Of a stretch of DNA of 64,000 bases, positions 8,988-20,690 are shown in pieces; the stretch's first letter is position 1, and every line of letters begins with the position of its first letter. The notes beneath the pieces were generated by a model that saw only the letters and a list, made by a program, of their open reading frames with translations, was not told where the DNA came from and made no database searches. Origin of the DNA: Sphaerosporella brunnea (Eukaryota > Ascomycota > Pezizomycetes > Pezizales > Pyronemataceae); assembly GCA_008704415.1 (NCBI GenBank), contig VXIS01000140.1, positions 49,186 to 113,185 on the forward strand, read 5' to 3'. The position numbers and the translations under genes are program-made.

Positions 8988-11900
8988 TCACAACTTGCTC
9001 TCCGCCTTCAACTCTTTCTTCAGCCACTCCTCAACGTTACCACGGTCCCGACTAACCCAGCTGGCCTTAGCAGCAATACTGTCCAAGCTCTGCGCAAGCG
9101 CTCTGTCAAAGCCCTTAGTGTCCTTGTCCTTGAAAAATTCGGCAACCTCCTGCGCCTGCTCCTGGCTAGTGAAGTTGTTGGTGCACATGGACACTACACT
9201 GCCGAGCATGCTGAGTCCAGGAGGAAGCTTCTTGATCAGGAGATCGTAGTTCTCCTTGAACCAGGTCCACAGAGCCTCAGTTCCCTCGCGGTGAGCGCGG
9301 ATACCAGAGATGGGTTGGTAGATCTATATCACATTAGCGATGCCGGGGGAGGGGAGGGTCGTCGGGGACGTACATCCTGATCCTTGACCTCAGAGCTCAA
9401 GGCAAGTGCAAGAGTCTTTTTGATGTTCTCCGGGTTCTTGGAACGACCGAGCCATCTAAGCGCGGTGTTCTTCTCGTCGTTGTTACGGCCGTTCTTGAAA
9501 ACATTGTACACGACATCCCACTCCTTCTCACCGTCGTTCTCGCCATTCTGGAGGGCGATACCGTAGACGGGTCCACGAAGGTTGGGGTGGACAGCATCGA
9601 GGTCACCCTCGGCGAGCTTCTTGAACATGGCCATAGCGGCCTCGACGACCTTCGGGTCGCCGTTGAAGCCGGCGCCGGAGAAGGCAAGGCTCTTGAGCTG
9701 CTGAGTCAACTCGTCGTCCTTCTCGGTAAACTCCCAGCCGAGCTTGTGGGCCAGAGGAGCCATGAGCTCACGCTGGAACTGCTTCAACCCGTCCCGGACC
9801 TCCTGTTTCTCGAACAGCCAGGCACTCTTGATAGCTCCAGCTCTAGCGGAGATCTCAGCCCAGACGACATAGCTGTTCTCATCCTTGAAACCGGAGAGCA
9901 GGTCTAGGAGAGAAGACGTCGTCTGGTAACCGCTCTGGGCGAGGGCGCCCGCGTCACCGAGGATACCGGCACGGTCTTCGGTCGATAGGAGGTCGGTCTT
10001 GGCCGCCTCTCCGAGCTTCTTGAGACGCTCGGGGCTGTACAAAGTACGATAGACAGCAGACTGGTCGGCGTTGATCTTGAAGAACTCAGGGTCCTTGAGC
10101 TCGATAGTGCTCTCACGGGAGTCGAAGGTGACGTCCTCGTTGACACCCTCCTTAGTCTTGAGACCGACAAAGATGGGCCACAGAGTCTCATCCTCCTCGG
10201 GCTTAACGTCAGACGTCTTGAGGTAACGGTTCTGCTTGAGGTGAATCTTGTTGCCGTCCTCAGTGACAGTCACCACAGGGTAACCAATCTTCTTGGTCCA
10301 GGTAGCCATGGCACCCTCGACGTCCTTTCCGCTGGCCTCGCTGAGGGCGGCCCAGAGGTCGGTGGTCTTGGTGTTTCCGTAAGCGTGTTTCTTCAAGTAC
10401 GCACGGACACCCTTTATGAACACATCCTCTCCGAGATACTTAGAAATCATGCGCAGGATGCTGCTACCTTTGGAGTAAGAGATGCTGTCGAAAATCTGGT
10501 TGATCTCGGACACCCGCTTGACAGGCACCTCAATGGGATGACTGCTTCGGAGACCGTCCAAGCTGAGGGCAGCGGCCAAGTTGTCGACAACGTAGTTCTC
10601 CCACACCTTCCAGTTGGGGTAAAACTCGTTCATGGAGTACCAGCTCATCCAGGTAGCGAAACCCTCGTTGAGCCAGAGACCCTCCCAGAAGTCCATGGTA
10701 ACCAGGTTTCCGAACCACTGGTGGGCAAGCTCGTGCTGGACAACCTCCGCAATACGCTGCTTACGATCTACAGACGCCGTCTTGGGGTCGTAGAGCAGGT
10801 CAACGACACGGTAGGTAACCAATCCCCAGTTCTCCATGGCACCGGCAGAGAAGTCGGGAATCGCAACCATGTCCATCTTGGGCAGAGGGTAGTCGACTCC
10901 AAAGGCCTTCTCGTAGAACGCAAGTGTCCGGGCAGCAATGTCAAGCGAGAAATCGGCGTACTGCTCGTTTCCGGGAGTCGCATACACACGGATTGGTACT
11001 CGGAAAGCGTTAGTCTCCTTGTATCGAAGATCACCGACGATGAACGCCAACAGCTACACCATGTCAGCAACGCCATCGCAACATGGTAGAGGCGGACATA
11101 CGTAGGTGGACATCGGCGGGGTCTTGTTGAAGGACACCGACTTCTTTCCGTTTCCGAGGTCCTTCTCCTCCTTAACGTCCATGTTCGACAGACAGGTCAA
11201 GTTCTTGTCTGCAATCAGGGTGACGGTCCAGGTAGACTTGAGATCGGGCTGGTCGAAACAAGGCACCGACTACAACCAATCAGTCCCCACGTTCCATCCA
11301 AACTCGAGTCAGCTGTAACCATACCCTTCTCGCATCTGTGGGCTCCATCTGTGTAGTGGCAAGGTACTTGGTCTCGCCGTTCTGGTCCTTGTAGGACGAG
11401 CGGTAGAAACCAGCCATCTTGTCATTGAGCTGACCGACGAATTTAAGCGTCAGTGTAGCCTTCTTTCCCACCGGCAGCTCCTCGTCGAACGTGAACTTGT
11501 CGGTCTGGGTGTCCTCGTTGTAGTTGTGCGAGGAGGGCGTCAAGGTCTTGCCCTCGATCTCGAGCTTGGTGTCCTTGATATCGATCTCGAGGGAGTTGAG
11601 CGAGATATCCTTGGAAGCTTCCTTGATGTCCAGCCTACACAATCAGCTTGTCCGCCCATCTGAATTCATCACCAGAGAAGGATGCAACCGACTCAATGGC
11701 AACAGTTCCATCGAAGGTGAAGTCTTCGAAGTTAGGCTCGAGCTCTACATCGTAGTGCAACGGCTTGACGTTTGTGGGCAGCACCTCGCGTCCCTGCGTG
11801 ATGTCGACGCTGCCGGAGGCTTCTTCGCCCAAGTGACGGCACATTCTGGCGCAGGAACAGTTTCTCGCGAAGGTTCGTGGGCGTAGGGCGAGAGGGGATC

Positions 11901-12372
11901 GTAACTGTCGTGACGGTCGTTGCGGGGTGGATGATAGCGATAGTGATGATGATGATAACGGTGATGATGATGATGATAATGCGGGGTAGGATGCGGTTGT
12001 GGTGGTTGAGGTGGATGAGGCAAAGGCTGCTGCCGTTGTGGTCAAGGTTCGAACACGTCCGGCGGGAAGCAACCTCAAGGATGGTGGTGCTGCTTTCAAT
12101 GAAACCCCAGCAGCAGCGGCAGCACCACCAGCACAGTTACCCACACCGGAATTTATACGAGCGAGCGGCAGCACCTGGACTCGTGCGGGACGGACAGATT
12201 GCGTGATCTGCGTGCGGAGAACAGACGCATTGGGGGTTCTCATGATGGCGGGTGGGGGGGGGGAGGGAGTTTCTGCTTCTGCTGCTGCTGCTGCTGCTGC
12301 GGCTGCCCTGGAGGAAACAATGCCAAAAGAAAGCTTATGCAGGTTCGCGTGTCTGCAGATTGCGACACTCAA
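8988..12372 (-). CDS. M1 zinc aminopeptidase (Ape2/Aap1 type) with long N-terminal extension
   Basis: Exons on the minus strand: 12372-11693, 11634-11325, 11269-11102, 11053-9374 and 9323-8988, 1057 codons in frame. The catalytic part has the GAMENWG exopeptidase motif and HELAHQW followed 18 residues later by the E of NEGFATW (HExxH-x18-E zinc site). The C-terminal ERAP1-like helical domain is complete. The core from MCRHLGEEA (M177) is about 881 residues, the usual length for cytosolic yeast Ape2/Aap1. The 176-residue extension is Ala/Ser/Arg-rich; from M44 (ATG at 12243) to residue 180 I see no acidic residue, which looks like a mitochondrial presequence. An Ala run in it comes from a CTG repeat near 12277. 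The start codon used, or use of several, cannot be decided here. Confidence 0.9.
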
Positions 12373-13755
12373 CTTACGACGCTATGGGATATGTATGGGA
12401 GGGGCTGCCTTTGCTTGCTTGCTTGCTTGCTATCTGGACGGTTCCGTCGTTTATTGTCGTTCTGCGTGGTGGAGGAAAAATTCACGGACGGCTAGTTCCT
12501 AGCAGATAGGCAGTTTACGCTCCGGGTGGCCACCATCACCAATCCTGGCCGTCGCGGGTCATCCCATGATTCCGAATCTCCGATCCCGAGCGGCCAACAG
12601 GCAACAACCCGCGAGGCCTGACCCGAGGCTGTGCGGTCTTTTCTTGTCTCCCGCACGGGCCCGGGGAGACGCAGCGTTGATCTTCAATCTACAATTGCCG
12701 TTTACAATCGATCGGTGCGGGGCAGTTGCACCAGTTCATTTGGCTTCGGCTCACCGACTCTGCAAGGGACAGAAGGGACAGACTTTTCTCCCGCATCACA
12801 CAATCACACAATCACAACAAACGAAAATAACGATAGAAAATATCGCGATGTATCCCGTCATCAGCATCCCCCATCCATCGCCCCAATTTAATGGGACTCA
12901 ACGGACAGCAGACTTCCTATCAGGGAGAATATTCCTCTGGTTTGCTAGAGCGACTGAAGAGTCGTTCTGGCATCTAGACGCCGTCGAAAAAAAGGCTGGA
13001 CGTTAGACGTGGCTGCAAACGTGAATTTTTGATCTGAAGAAGAAAGAAAACGAAGTTGCGTCTGTTGGCCGCCTTTTATGGTTCTTCGGCTGACAGGGTT
13101 AGGGTTTGGCGGCAAAAGTTTTTGCCGCTACGTTTGGCCGACGCATGGATCAGCACTCGAGAACGCGCAGTGCGCAGTGAAAGAAATGGCAGCGGTGAGG
13201 TCGACGATTACTGTTTACACCCATAACTAACAATACTGTACCAAACATTTCATTTGTTTCCAAGAGCGGTACGGAGCTAGAGGGAGAACTACACTGAAAA
13301 AAATGAAAGTTGTAAGCCAGAGTGATATTCAGTGATTCAGACAGTTTTTGACTTTCTCCGACACAGAACAACCTCGCTGGCCTTCCCATAGTAACATCCG
13401 CCCTCTACTTCACCGTTTTGGCGGCGCTGTCTCTCCATGCCCCTGTAATATAGAGTGAAACTGTACCATACCTTAAGTAGTGAGATGAATCCTCAGCATA
13501 AAGCTTATTTGAAAAGAGTACCCCATCTTGTGAACGGAGGCTGGAGCCATCGCAAGACAGGAAAGTCGACGCTGAATTGTACCGACTCTCCTCCCTCCCG
13601 AGCGAATACTGGGGAGCCCGTAGAAGAAGCATTTAAAGTGCTCGTCAGGTGTCGAGTCCGGAAAGCAGCGGATCAAGGGCTCATATGCTGAAGAGTCCGT
13701 CGGAGCGAACGGGATCGTAAAAGTCTTCACAACCTCTCCATCATCGTCATCATCA
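12373..13755. other. Intergenic upstream of the aminopeptidase gene
   Basis: About 1.4 kb with scattered short frames and no domain. It has a run of GCTT repeats near 12412-12430 and AT-rich stretches. It separates the aminopeptidase start from the 3' end of the U1 gene. Confidence 0.5.
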
Positions 13756-13946
13756 TCATCCTTCAGTGTCTCGACAACGTCCAAACACCAACGGAAAAAC
13801 AAAAAAACAGTGAGCAAATCAAAAATTACGACGCCGAAAGATCCTAAGACCCTTCGCAAAGATGCTTATCCCTCTATGTGCAATGAGGGAAGCACCTGTG
13901 GAGCCCGCTGATTTTGGAGCCAGCGGGCTCGCATCAAGGTAAGTAT
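13756..13946 (-). ncRNA. U1 spliceosomal snRNA
   Basis: Read on the minus strand from 13946, the RNA begins ATACTTACCTTGAT, which pairs with GTAAGT donors. Stem-loop I is a perfect 10-bp stem, GAGCCCGCTG against CAGCGGGCTC. Stem-loop II is CCCTC/GAGGG with the 10-nt loop ATTGCACATA, the known U1A recognition sequence. Stem-loop III (CGAAGGGT against ATCTTTCG) follows at about 13833-13854. A canonical Sm site, AATTTTTGA, is at 13819-13827, and a terminal hairpin (GTGTTT against AGACAC) ends near 13760. A TATATAAA box lies about 40 bases upstream. This is the U1 RNA of the spliceosome, acting in the nucleus with Prp39 among its protein partners. The 3' end is estimated from the terminal hairpin. 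Confidence 0.9.
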
Positions 13947-13983
13947 GAGAAGAGAAAAAGGAAGGGAAGAAGGAAATGGTGGG

Positions 13984-13991
13984 TTTATATA
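13984..13991 (-). promoter_or_regulatory. TATA box of the U1 snRNA gene
   Basis: TATATAAA on the minus strand, about 40 bases upstream of the U1 5' end at 13946, a position expected for a fungal snRNA promoter. Confidence 0.55.
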
Positions 13992-14109
13992 GGGAAGCCA
14001 GGCTTGGCAGAGCTGCATTGGGAATCACTCGCTCCCCTCCACTTGCCGCCTTTACTCTTCAGACTCTTCAGACACCGATACCCCTCCGTACTTCGCGAAC
14101 AGTGAGCTA

Positions 14110-14260
14110 TGAGATGGCGGAGCAGCTGCTGAAGAATGGGGCCAATGTTAACGGTAATGCGCAGAACAATCACGGACACACACCGATGGGATTAGCTTCC
14201 ATCGTAGATTCGATAAAAATTGGCATTCTGCAGGGGTGCGTGTTGACAGATGCAGGCTAG
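14110..14260 (+). pseudogene. Ankyrin-repeat-like fragment
   Basis: One frame encodes MAEQLLKNGANVNGNAQNNH followed by GHTPMGLAS, which resembles a single ankyrin repeat (LLxxGANVN then G.TPL.LA). It ends after about 50 residues, with no partner repeats around it. The fragment is either a remnant or a chance resemblance. Confidence 0.3.
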
Positions 14261-14474
14261 AATTTCCATAAATATATGTATTCTTCGCATCAAAACGGCC
14301 TCCGGTGTTGGAATCAGTCCAACCTTAGAAATATGAGCAAAGACGTTTAAAAGAAGTTCAAAGAACCGTCGTGATATGCTGTGACGCATGTTACACACGG
14401 CCGCTATCCCAACCTCGGCACGTTCGACATCTGCACCCCGCGTTCCTCTCACCTCACCACCAACACCACAAACA

Positions 14475-14976
14475 ATGGAATCTCAAATCCGCCTCTTTTT
14501 CCGCAGCCCTCTCTTCGCCGTAGTGGGGGCATCCACAGACCCTTCAAAATTCGGGCACAAAGGCACCCATCCCCTCTTCCCCGTCCTATCCCATCACCAC
14601 CGGCTAACTTCCCGTAGTCTTCGCCTGGTACCTCTCCCATTCTCTGCCGGTCACACCCATCAACCCCTCCTCACGCACCACCGCTGTGCTTTCAATCCCG
14701 ACGATCCCTTCAGTGCGCGCCTTGAAAGACCCGCAAAATACTAGTGTTAGCATTATTACGCCGCCGCCGGTGACGCTGGAGGTGTTGAGGGAGGCGGCAG
14801 AGGTCGGTGTGAAAAGGGTGTGGATGCAGCCTGGGGCGTGGGATCGTGAGTGTGTGGCTTTTGCGAAGGAGAAGGGGATGGAGGCGGTGGTTTATGGTCA
14901 TGAAGAGGAGCTGGGGCATGAGGGCGCTTGCGTGCTTGTTCATGGAGAGGCTGGGATGAAGGCGGCGAGGTTGTAG
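14475..14976 (+). CDS. CoA-binding domain protein (YccU-like)
   Basis: Exons 14475-14562 and 14618-14976 join in frame to 148 residues. The N terminus has a Rossmann-like start, FAVVGASTDPSKFGHKVF, as in CoA-binding domain proteins, followed by TPINP, VSIITPPPVTLEVLREA and VKRVWMQPGAWD. Bacterial YccU-type relatives bind CoA; the physiological role in fungi is unknown. The intron that restores the frame begins with GC instead of GT (AAAG then GCACCC) and ends CCCGTAG, with a GGCTAAC branch site. A MITE-like palindrome lies 12 bases after the stop codon, so it probably falls in the 3' UTR. Confidence 0.8.
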
Positions 14977-14988
14977 GCGAGGTGTATA

Positions 14989-15126
14989 CCGCATAAACTC
15001 ACAAGCAAGAGACTGGGCTACGTCACTGGCTAAGTCACTGCGCCATGTGGCAAAGTCACTAAGCCTACATGGCGCAGTGACTTAGCCCAGTCTCTTGCTT
15101 GCGAGTTTATGCGCGAGTTTATGCGG
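14989..15126. mobile_element. 138-bp foldback MITE flanked by TA
   Basis: Outer ends CCGCATAAACTC and GAGTTTATGCGG are inverted copies flanked by TA on both sides (14987-14988 and 15127-15128). Inverted arms of about 50-60 bases share AAGCAAGAGACTGGGCTA and AGTCACTGCGCCATGT; the left arm has a 12-base insertion and the right arm an internal duplication. The loop is about 18 bases. It is non-coding and probably a Tc1/mariner-related MITE, judged only by the TA. Confidence 0.75.
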
Positions 15127-16104
15127 TAGGCTGGAAAGTATGGTTCTGAATGGTTTGGGCGCTTCGAGAAACCCCGACGCGATGGAGCTCATGAATATCT
15201 GATTGCACCAGAGGAGTTCTGCATCATTCCGCTTTGTGAAGGCGGACCTGTTCAAAACAAAATGTTAAAACAAAATGTGGGATGATCGAGTGAGCTGCAG
15301 TGACGAGTCAAGCACAAGCCGTGCACAGGATGGTCACTTCGTGGCTTTGTTTACATGTGATTTCCCGGTGCCTCGCTAGGCGCTGTGCAGTTGTTTACGA
15401 AGTGCTCTAATCCATCGAGGAAGCTGTGTTTTCAACACCCAGTCACTCGGTAAGTTTGGGAAACAAGGTACCTACATGACGTGGTGTAACTTCGCGTGGC
15501 CTAGAAACACACCGGGACGCCGATGAGTCATCGGGGGTCGTCGATTGTTTGGGCTTGGATTTTGTGGCGGCGGTTGCTGTGGGCAAGGGTCCAAGTGCCG
15601 GCGCCTAATCTTCTGTTGGACTCCTGCTTGTGGCGGCGAGCTTTTCGCTGGTGGCCATGTTGGATTCAGAGTCCGTCGTCGTCAGCTGCGCGGCGCGCAC
15701 AAAGAGGAGGGCCTGTTGGATATTTGTACTGGGCGGTGAAGATGATGGATGGCGCACAAGACGGCAGCGCGTTGAAGTGGATCGATCCCTCCCACCGCAG
15801 GTGTTGATATCGATATCGATGCGACCCCTCCTCTCCTCAATCCTGACCGTCAGCCTTCCAAACATCGTGTCCCAATCTCCGACTCTCCCGTGGCTCCTCC
15901 AGCAAATTTGATAAATTTGCAGCTCATCTATTTCTCACGCCTTTGCTCCCATTATCCCACGATTCCCACCGATCGTCATCCCCCCTTGCTGCGCAGTAGC
16001 GCCCATCCTCTAGCGATTTGGCCTGCACTCTGGTTACCAGCATATCGAAGGCGCTCCCGGCCAACAGCTGAGACACGTACAACCCCGCTATCGTAATTTC
16101 CCTC
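15127..16104. other. Intergenic upstream of the WW/PhoD_2 gene
   Basis: Nearly 1 kb with only weak overlapping frames and no domain. It should hold the promoter and 5' UTR of the downstream gene. Confidence 0.45.
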
Positions 16105-19100
16105 ATGATGGCGGGCGAACGTTCAGGGCGAGGGACACCTGCTTCTGAGGACTTCGTAGAATCTCCCACCACCATCACCGCAGCTCCCATTGAACCTCTC
16201 CACATAAACAAAAAATTTAACGCCCACGACGGACGGCCAGGATCGTCGTCGTCATCAGCCCAAACCCCGCACCCCTCAGCGTACCGCCGTCCCATAGTTC
16301 CTGCTGCCGGCGACGACCCGCAGGATCAACACCCAGCTCTCGACGCGATAGCAGCCGAGATAATGTCGCAAAATCAACAGCAACACGATCAACAGCACCC
16401 AGCATATCTTGCGCCCTCGGCTGGCTCAGACGCGGGCTCCGTCGGCCGCCATGTTTCTGTAATACACTCGGATGCGTATCCCACGCCGCCGGCGTTCCGT
16501 CATCGCGATGGCAGTCGCCCAGCGAGACTCAGAGCCGACAGTAATGTGTCCAGGCACACTCCGTCGCCGCCGCAACAGCAGCAGCCTTATGCCCCTCCCG
16601 TAGCGGCAGATCAACCCGCAAACTCGGACCCTTACCCTCAGTATCACCAGCAGTACTGGCCCCCTCCAAGTCGCATGACATCCACCTCAACCACGGCGGG
16701 CCGGCGGGGTTCTCCGCCGCCGCCAGAGACCCCTGCCACTGCGACCACGGAAACTCCGCCATTCCGCATCGGCGATCCTCCGCTCCAGCAGACTATTCCC
16801 GGCCCGGCGGGCCGTACTCGGCCTCCCCCGGTGAAAACAACTCCAACTCCATCGCCAGTGACCGCGCTCCCGCCAAGGCCGTGGACACCCACCGAACAGC
16901 CCGGTGCATACCCGCACGGCCCGCCAACGGTTTGGCACGGCACTGGCGGGCAAAATAGTGAAGAGAACCTGCGCCGGCACGAGACGGGTGGTAGCTCAGG
17001 TGGCAGGAGCTCCGGCTCCAACCATACAAGAGTTCAGAGCGCTGATGCACCCGAGGCGTTTGAGCAAGATTTCCAGCGTATGACCCTGAGCTCAAGCCCG
17101 CCGCCTTCGTACGCAAGTCTCAGCCATGCCGGGCGCGCTGCGGTGGAAGGTTCACGGTCTTCCTCGCGGGGAGCGACAACAGCCCAAGGATACCCCGATG
17201 AGAAGCGGACGCTCGTACTCGGTGCTGCAGCGCCTGAGATGCCCCCGCCCGCCGCCTCGCACCCAGCCTTCCAGCACGATCCTGCACCAGTAGAGCGCCC
17301 CTCAACGCAGTCTCCAGCCAATGTTGCACGGCAGCAGCAGCAACAACCGCAGGAACCCCATCCCACACCTTCTCTACCGCAGCTCCCTGTGCAAAGCTTG
17401 CAACAACAGCATTCCGGTTCAACGGTATCAGCAGCATCCGTAGCAAATGCGCCGCATCAAGACCAGCAGAAGCAGCAATTTTCTCCACCGCCGCAAGCTG
17501 CGGGGCCTACCACTCCTCCGCAGTTGCCGGATGGCTGGATGGCCCACCTTGACACTAACTCTGGTGCGTATTACTACATCTACATTCCAACATCGCATAC
17601 ACAGTGGGAGCCGCCCACGCCCGAGGAAGCCGCTGCGATTGCTGCTGCTGCTGCGGCGGCGGCTACCCCGCCCGCGCCCACTCCCGGCCCTTCGCACGTG
17701 CCCGCACCCCTAAACTTGTCTCAAGTACACTCGTTGCAGTCGATCCAGTCTCCTGGGTTCCCGCCTGGCACTCCTGGCTTCGCGCCACCGGGCACTCCGG
17801 GGTACCCACCACCATTTTCGCCAGGGTTGCCGATCAAACATGATCCTTATGGTTCTATGCCGCCCACTCCCGGGTACGGTCAATTTGGGGCGCCGCCGCT
17901 GACGCCGCTTCCGACCGCTGGAATCGTGATGTATAACCCCACACCTGTGAATGGAGAGTATTTTGGCCCGTATCTGCGGTATACAAACATGAACCTCGAG
18001 CACGGGTACTGGTATGGTAGCATCATGCTGGTGACGGAATACCAGCAGCCGCCAACAGTGCATATCCACCGTAGCAGGGATCTCGCGCCGAACCCACCGC
18101 AGCTAAAGGCCGTGCCAATCTATACCCACCGTAGCTGGATGTTTTTCAGATATGATATTGAGCTGCCGATGGAAGGGGGTGATATGTGGACGTATGCCAT
18201 CTCGACCCCGGTCGGATGCACGAGGTATGAGTTTTTGGTGGCGGCGAGGGATGATCGGAATTGGCGGTTCATCGCCCACAGCAGCAACGACTTCTCAATG
18301 AAGGTCGGCGGCGATGAGAGGACACGGTTAGGCGGTCATGGGTTCATGTGGAAAGACTTGATGCAGAAACATCTTGACTGCGGTGGGTTCCATGCGCAGG
18401 TCGGAACGGGAGGGCAGATTTATGCAGATCGCATGTGGAGGGAGTTGGCGCCACTTAAGGTTTGTTTCCCCGCAAACCCAGAATCCGCAGGGTCTGATTG
18501 GCGATAGGAATGGCTCCAAATCCGAGGGAAGGAAAACAGAAAGAATGCACAGTGGACAACTCGACATGACGAGGAGCTCACCCATGCATTCTTCCACTAT
18601 TATACCAGTAGTTGGGACCAGCCACATCTGCGGGAGGCCTTTGCCCAGATCCCGTATATGTTCCAGCTGGATGATCACGATATGTTTGTCTCCTGGGAGC
18701 CCTGGTCGCATACATGCTAACCAGAACGCAGATTCGAGGGATTCGGCTCTCACCCGGAATATCTCCAGTTCTCTGCGATCTTCAAGAATATCGGCCGCAT
18801 CGGTATGATCTGGTACCTCCTGTTCCAGCACCACACCTCGCTCGAAATCCTGCACTCGAAGTCCGACGACAACGACCTATTCACGATCACGGGCACTGGA
18901 TGGCACTTCATCAAATACATGGGCCCCACAATTGCTGTAGTTGGGTTCGATACACGGTCAGAGCGCAATCTGCACCAAGTAATGGCAGGGCCTTCCTACC
19001 AAGGGCTTTTCCCTAAAATCGCAACGCTGCCGCAGGGTATTCAGCATGTTATTGTGGTCTCCTCTGTGCCGTTGGTTTTCCCACGGATGGAAACGGCTGA

Positions 19101-19854
19101 GCACGTAATGCATACTGTAGCCACGGGAAAGAAAGCAGTAACCGGGACCTACAACCTGCTAGGCAAAGTCGTTGGATCCGCCGCGGGGGTAATCGGGGCG
19201 AAAGAAGTCGTAGGCTCCGGCTTCCAGAGCGTCAAAAAAGCGGTCGGAAAACATGGGCTCATGGGCAATGTGGTCAACGTGTTTGGCGAGGTCGACATCT
19301 TAGAGGACGTCAAAGACCACTGGACACACGAGTCCAAAGATCTGGAGCGCACCTACCTGATCCGCACCCTACAGGGCATCTCCCACTCCCGCGGCTTCCG
19401 CGTCACATTCCTCTCCGGCTCCGTCAACATGTGCGGTGCCGGCCTCGTCCACGACCCCAATAAGCCCCTCGACCACAAAACCATGTACCAAATCATCACC
19501 TCGGCTATGATCGATGCGCCGCCTTCTTCCTACCTCACGAAAATGCTGCATAACAATAAGATCCTGTACATCCCGCAGAACGGCCTGCGGAGTACGAACC
19601 AGCCTTCGGATACGAAGGAGGATATGATGGAGCTGTTCCAGGCGGAGGTCGACGGGCGAGCCCGCGACCACAAGAAACTCATGGCCAAACGCGGGTATGT
19701 AATTTTTACGGGCTTCCAGCCGGATCAAGGAATGGAGGGCAAGGCCCCCAGTACGAGCCTTGCGGTCGATTTTATTGTGCAGGGTGAGGGCGTTTATGCT
19801 ATGACGGGAAAGTATGGGCCGGTTGTGGTGCCCAGGTTGGAGATGGGGTGGTGA
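16105..19854 (+). CDS. WW domain plus PhoD_2-like phosphatase domain protein
   Basis: Exons 16105-18459, 18508-18683 and 18732-19854 join in frame to 1217 residues. The first 450 residues are low-complexity (Pro, Gln, Ser, Thr). A WW domain follows at about 472-506, reading LPDGWMAHLDTNSGAYYYIY then HTQWEPP. A Pro/Gly-rich spacer leads to a long C-terminal PhoD_2-type domain from about residue 612, with NGEYFGPYLRY, MLVTEYQQPPTVHIHRS, FQLDDHDI, WYLLFQHHTS, VVSSVPLVFP and VTFLSGSVNMCGAG. The LDDHD and SGSVN-type motifs are where PhoD-like metallophosphatases place metal ligands. The WW domain suggests recruitment by Pro-rich partners (inference). The substrate is unknown. I see no signal peptide or membrane segment. 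Confidence 0.85.
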
Positions 19855-20202
19855 GGGGGTTTCTTTTTTTTTTGTTGATGCGCACGAGCGTAACCATGAG
19901 GGATGCGGGCGTTGGATCTTTCATATATTATGAATCTTTTGGTTTTTTCTTGTTGAGTTTTGGTTTTTTGGGGGATCTACCTGTTTGGTAGGAATACATC
20001 CTAGAACGTTTTTCTTTGGCATGCTTCGGCTTCAGGCTGGAAACATAGGATGCTGCTGCCTCGGGTAATGGTATGTGGGCGAGTTGGTACTTTCAGGGAG
20101 CAACAAAGCGTGACCCCAAGTGGGCAGTTCAGCTGTTCCTTCTCGTATTGAAAGTTTTGTTGGCCATTTTTTACTACGTGATTTGGTGATGGTGCAGTTG
20201 TG
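19855..20202. other. Intergenic, 3' region of WW/PhoD_2 gene
   Basis: AT-rich stretch without a coding signal. Confidence 0.4.
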
Positions 20203-20690
20203 TGGTATTCAAGCGTTCATGATAGCCCTACCCAAGACGAAAATTAAAAAATCATTTGTCACAGCGGCAAGCTGCATCAGAGATATGCTGCTTTCTTCTC
20301 TCGCTGATACGGCGCGTGAGGTAAATCCAATTCCATTGTGGTGTTTGGTAGTGAATTGAAGGTTGGCACAAAGCTGTAGCCAGCAGAGCATCCAACAAAG
20401 CTCCTCAACCGGCACGCAGTCAAGGGCGTTCCCGACCTTTTCGTCTCTCTACTGGCCGGATCCATAGCGTACACTGTAGCTCGCGGTGAATACGTCGACA
20501 CCAGGATCGTTGATGTCACTGACGGATCGTGATGTCTTGATTCCGGATATCAAGCATGAAAGGAAGGAAGTGGGCATACCGTACCTGTCGAAGCCGAGGT
20601 GGAAGGCTATGTCCGCGGTGATAGTTCCCGTTGTTGTTGTTGTTGATCACCCTCGTTGGGGGGTTTTTTTTTCCTTTGACAGTACCAGTG
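20203..20690 (-). pseudogene. Interrupted open frame, unknown
   Basis: One minus-strand frame is open for about 150 codons except for a single TAG near 20443. It starts near a TTTTT run of ACA codons and reads GTITADIAFHLGFDRYGMP, later DINDPGVDVFTASYSVRYG. A TATATAAA sequence lies upstream on the same strand at about 20743-20750. I do not recognise the family. It could be a decayed gene, a gene with an unseen intron, or chance. Confidence 0.25.

Noticed and set aside
10241..11089. 282-codon plus-strand frame.
   Set aside because: Antisense to the aminopeptidase catalytic domain.
13883..13950. Apparent coding exon with a GTAAGT donor at 13938.
   Set aside because: Same reason: it is the minus-strand U1 snRNA gene.
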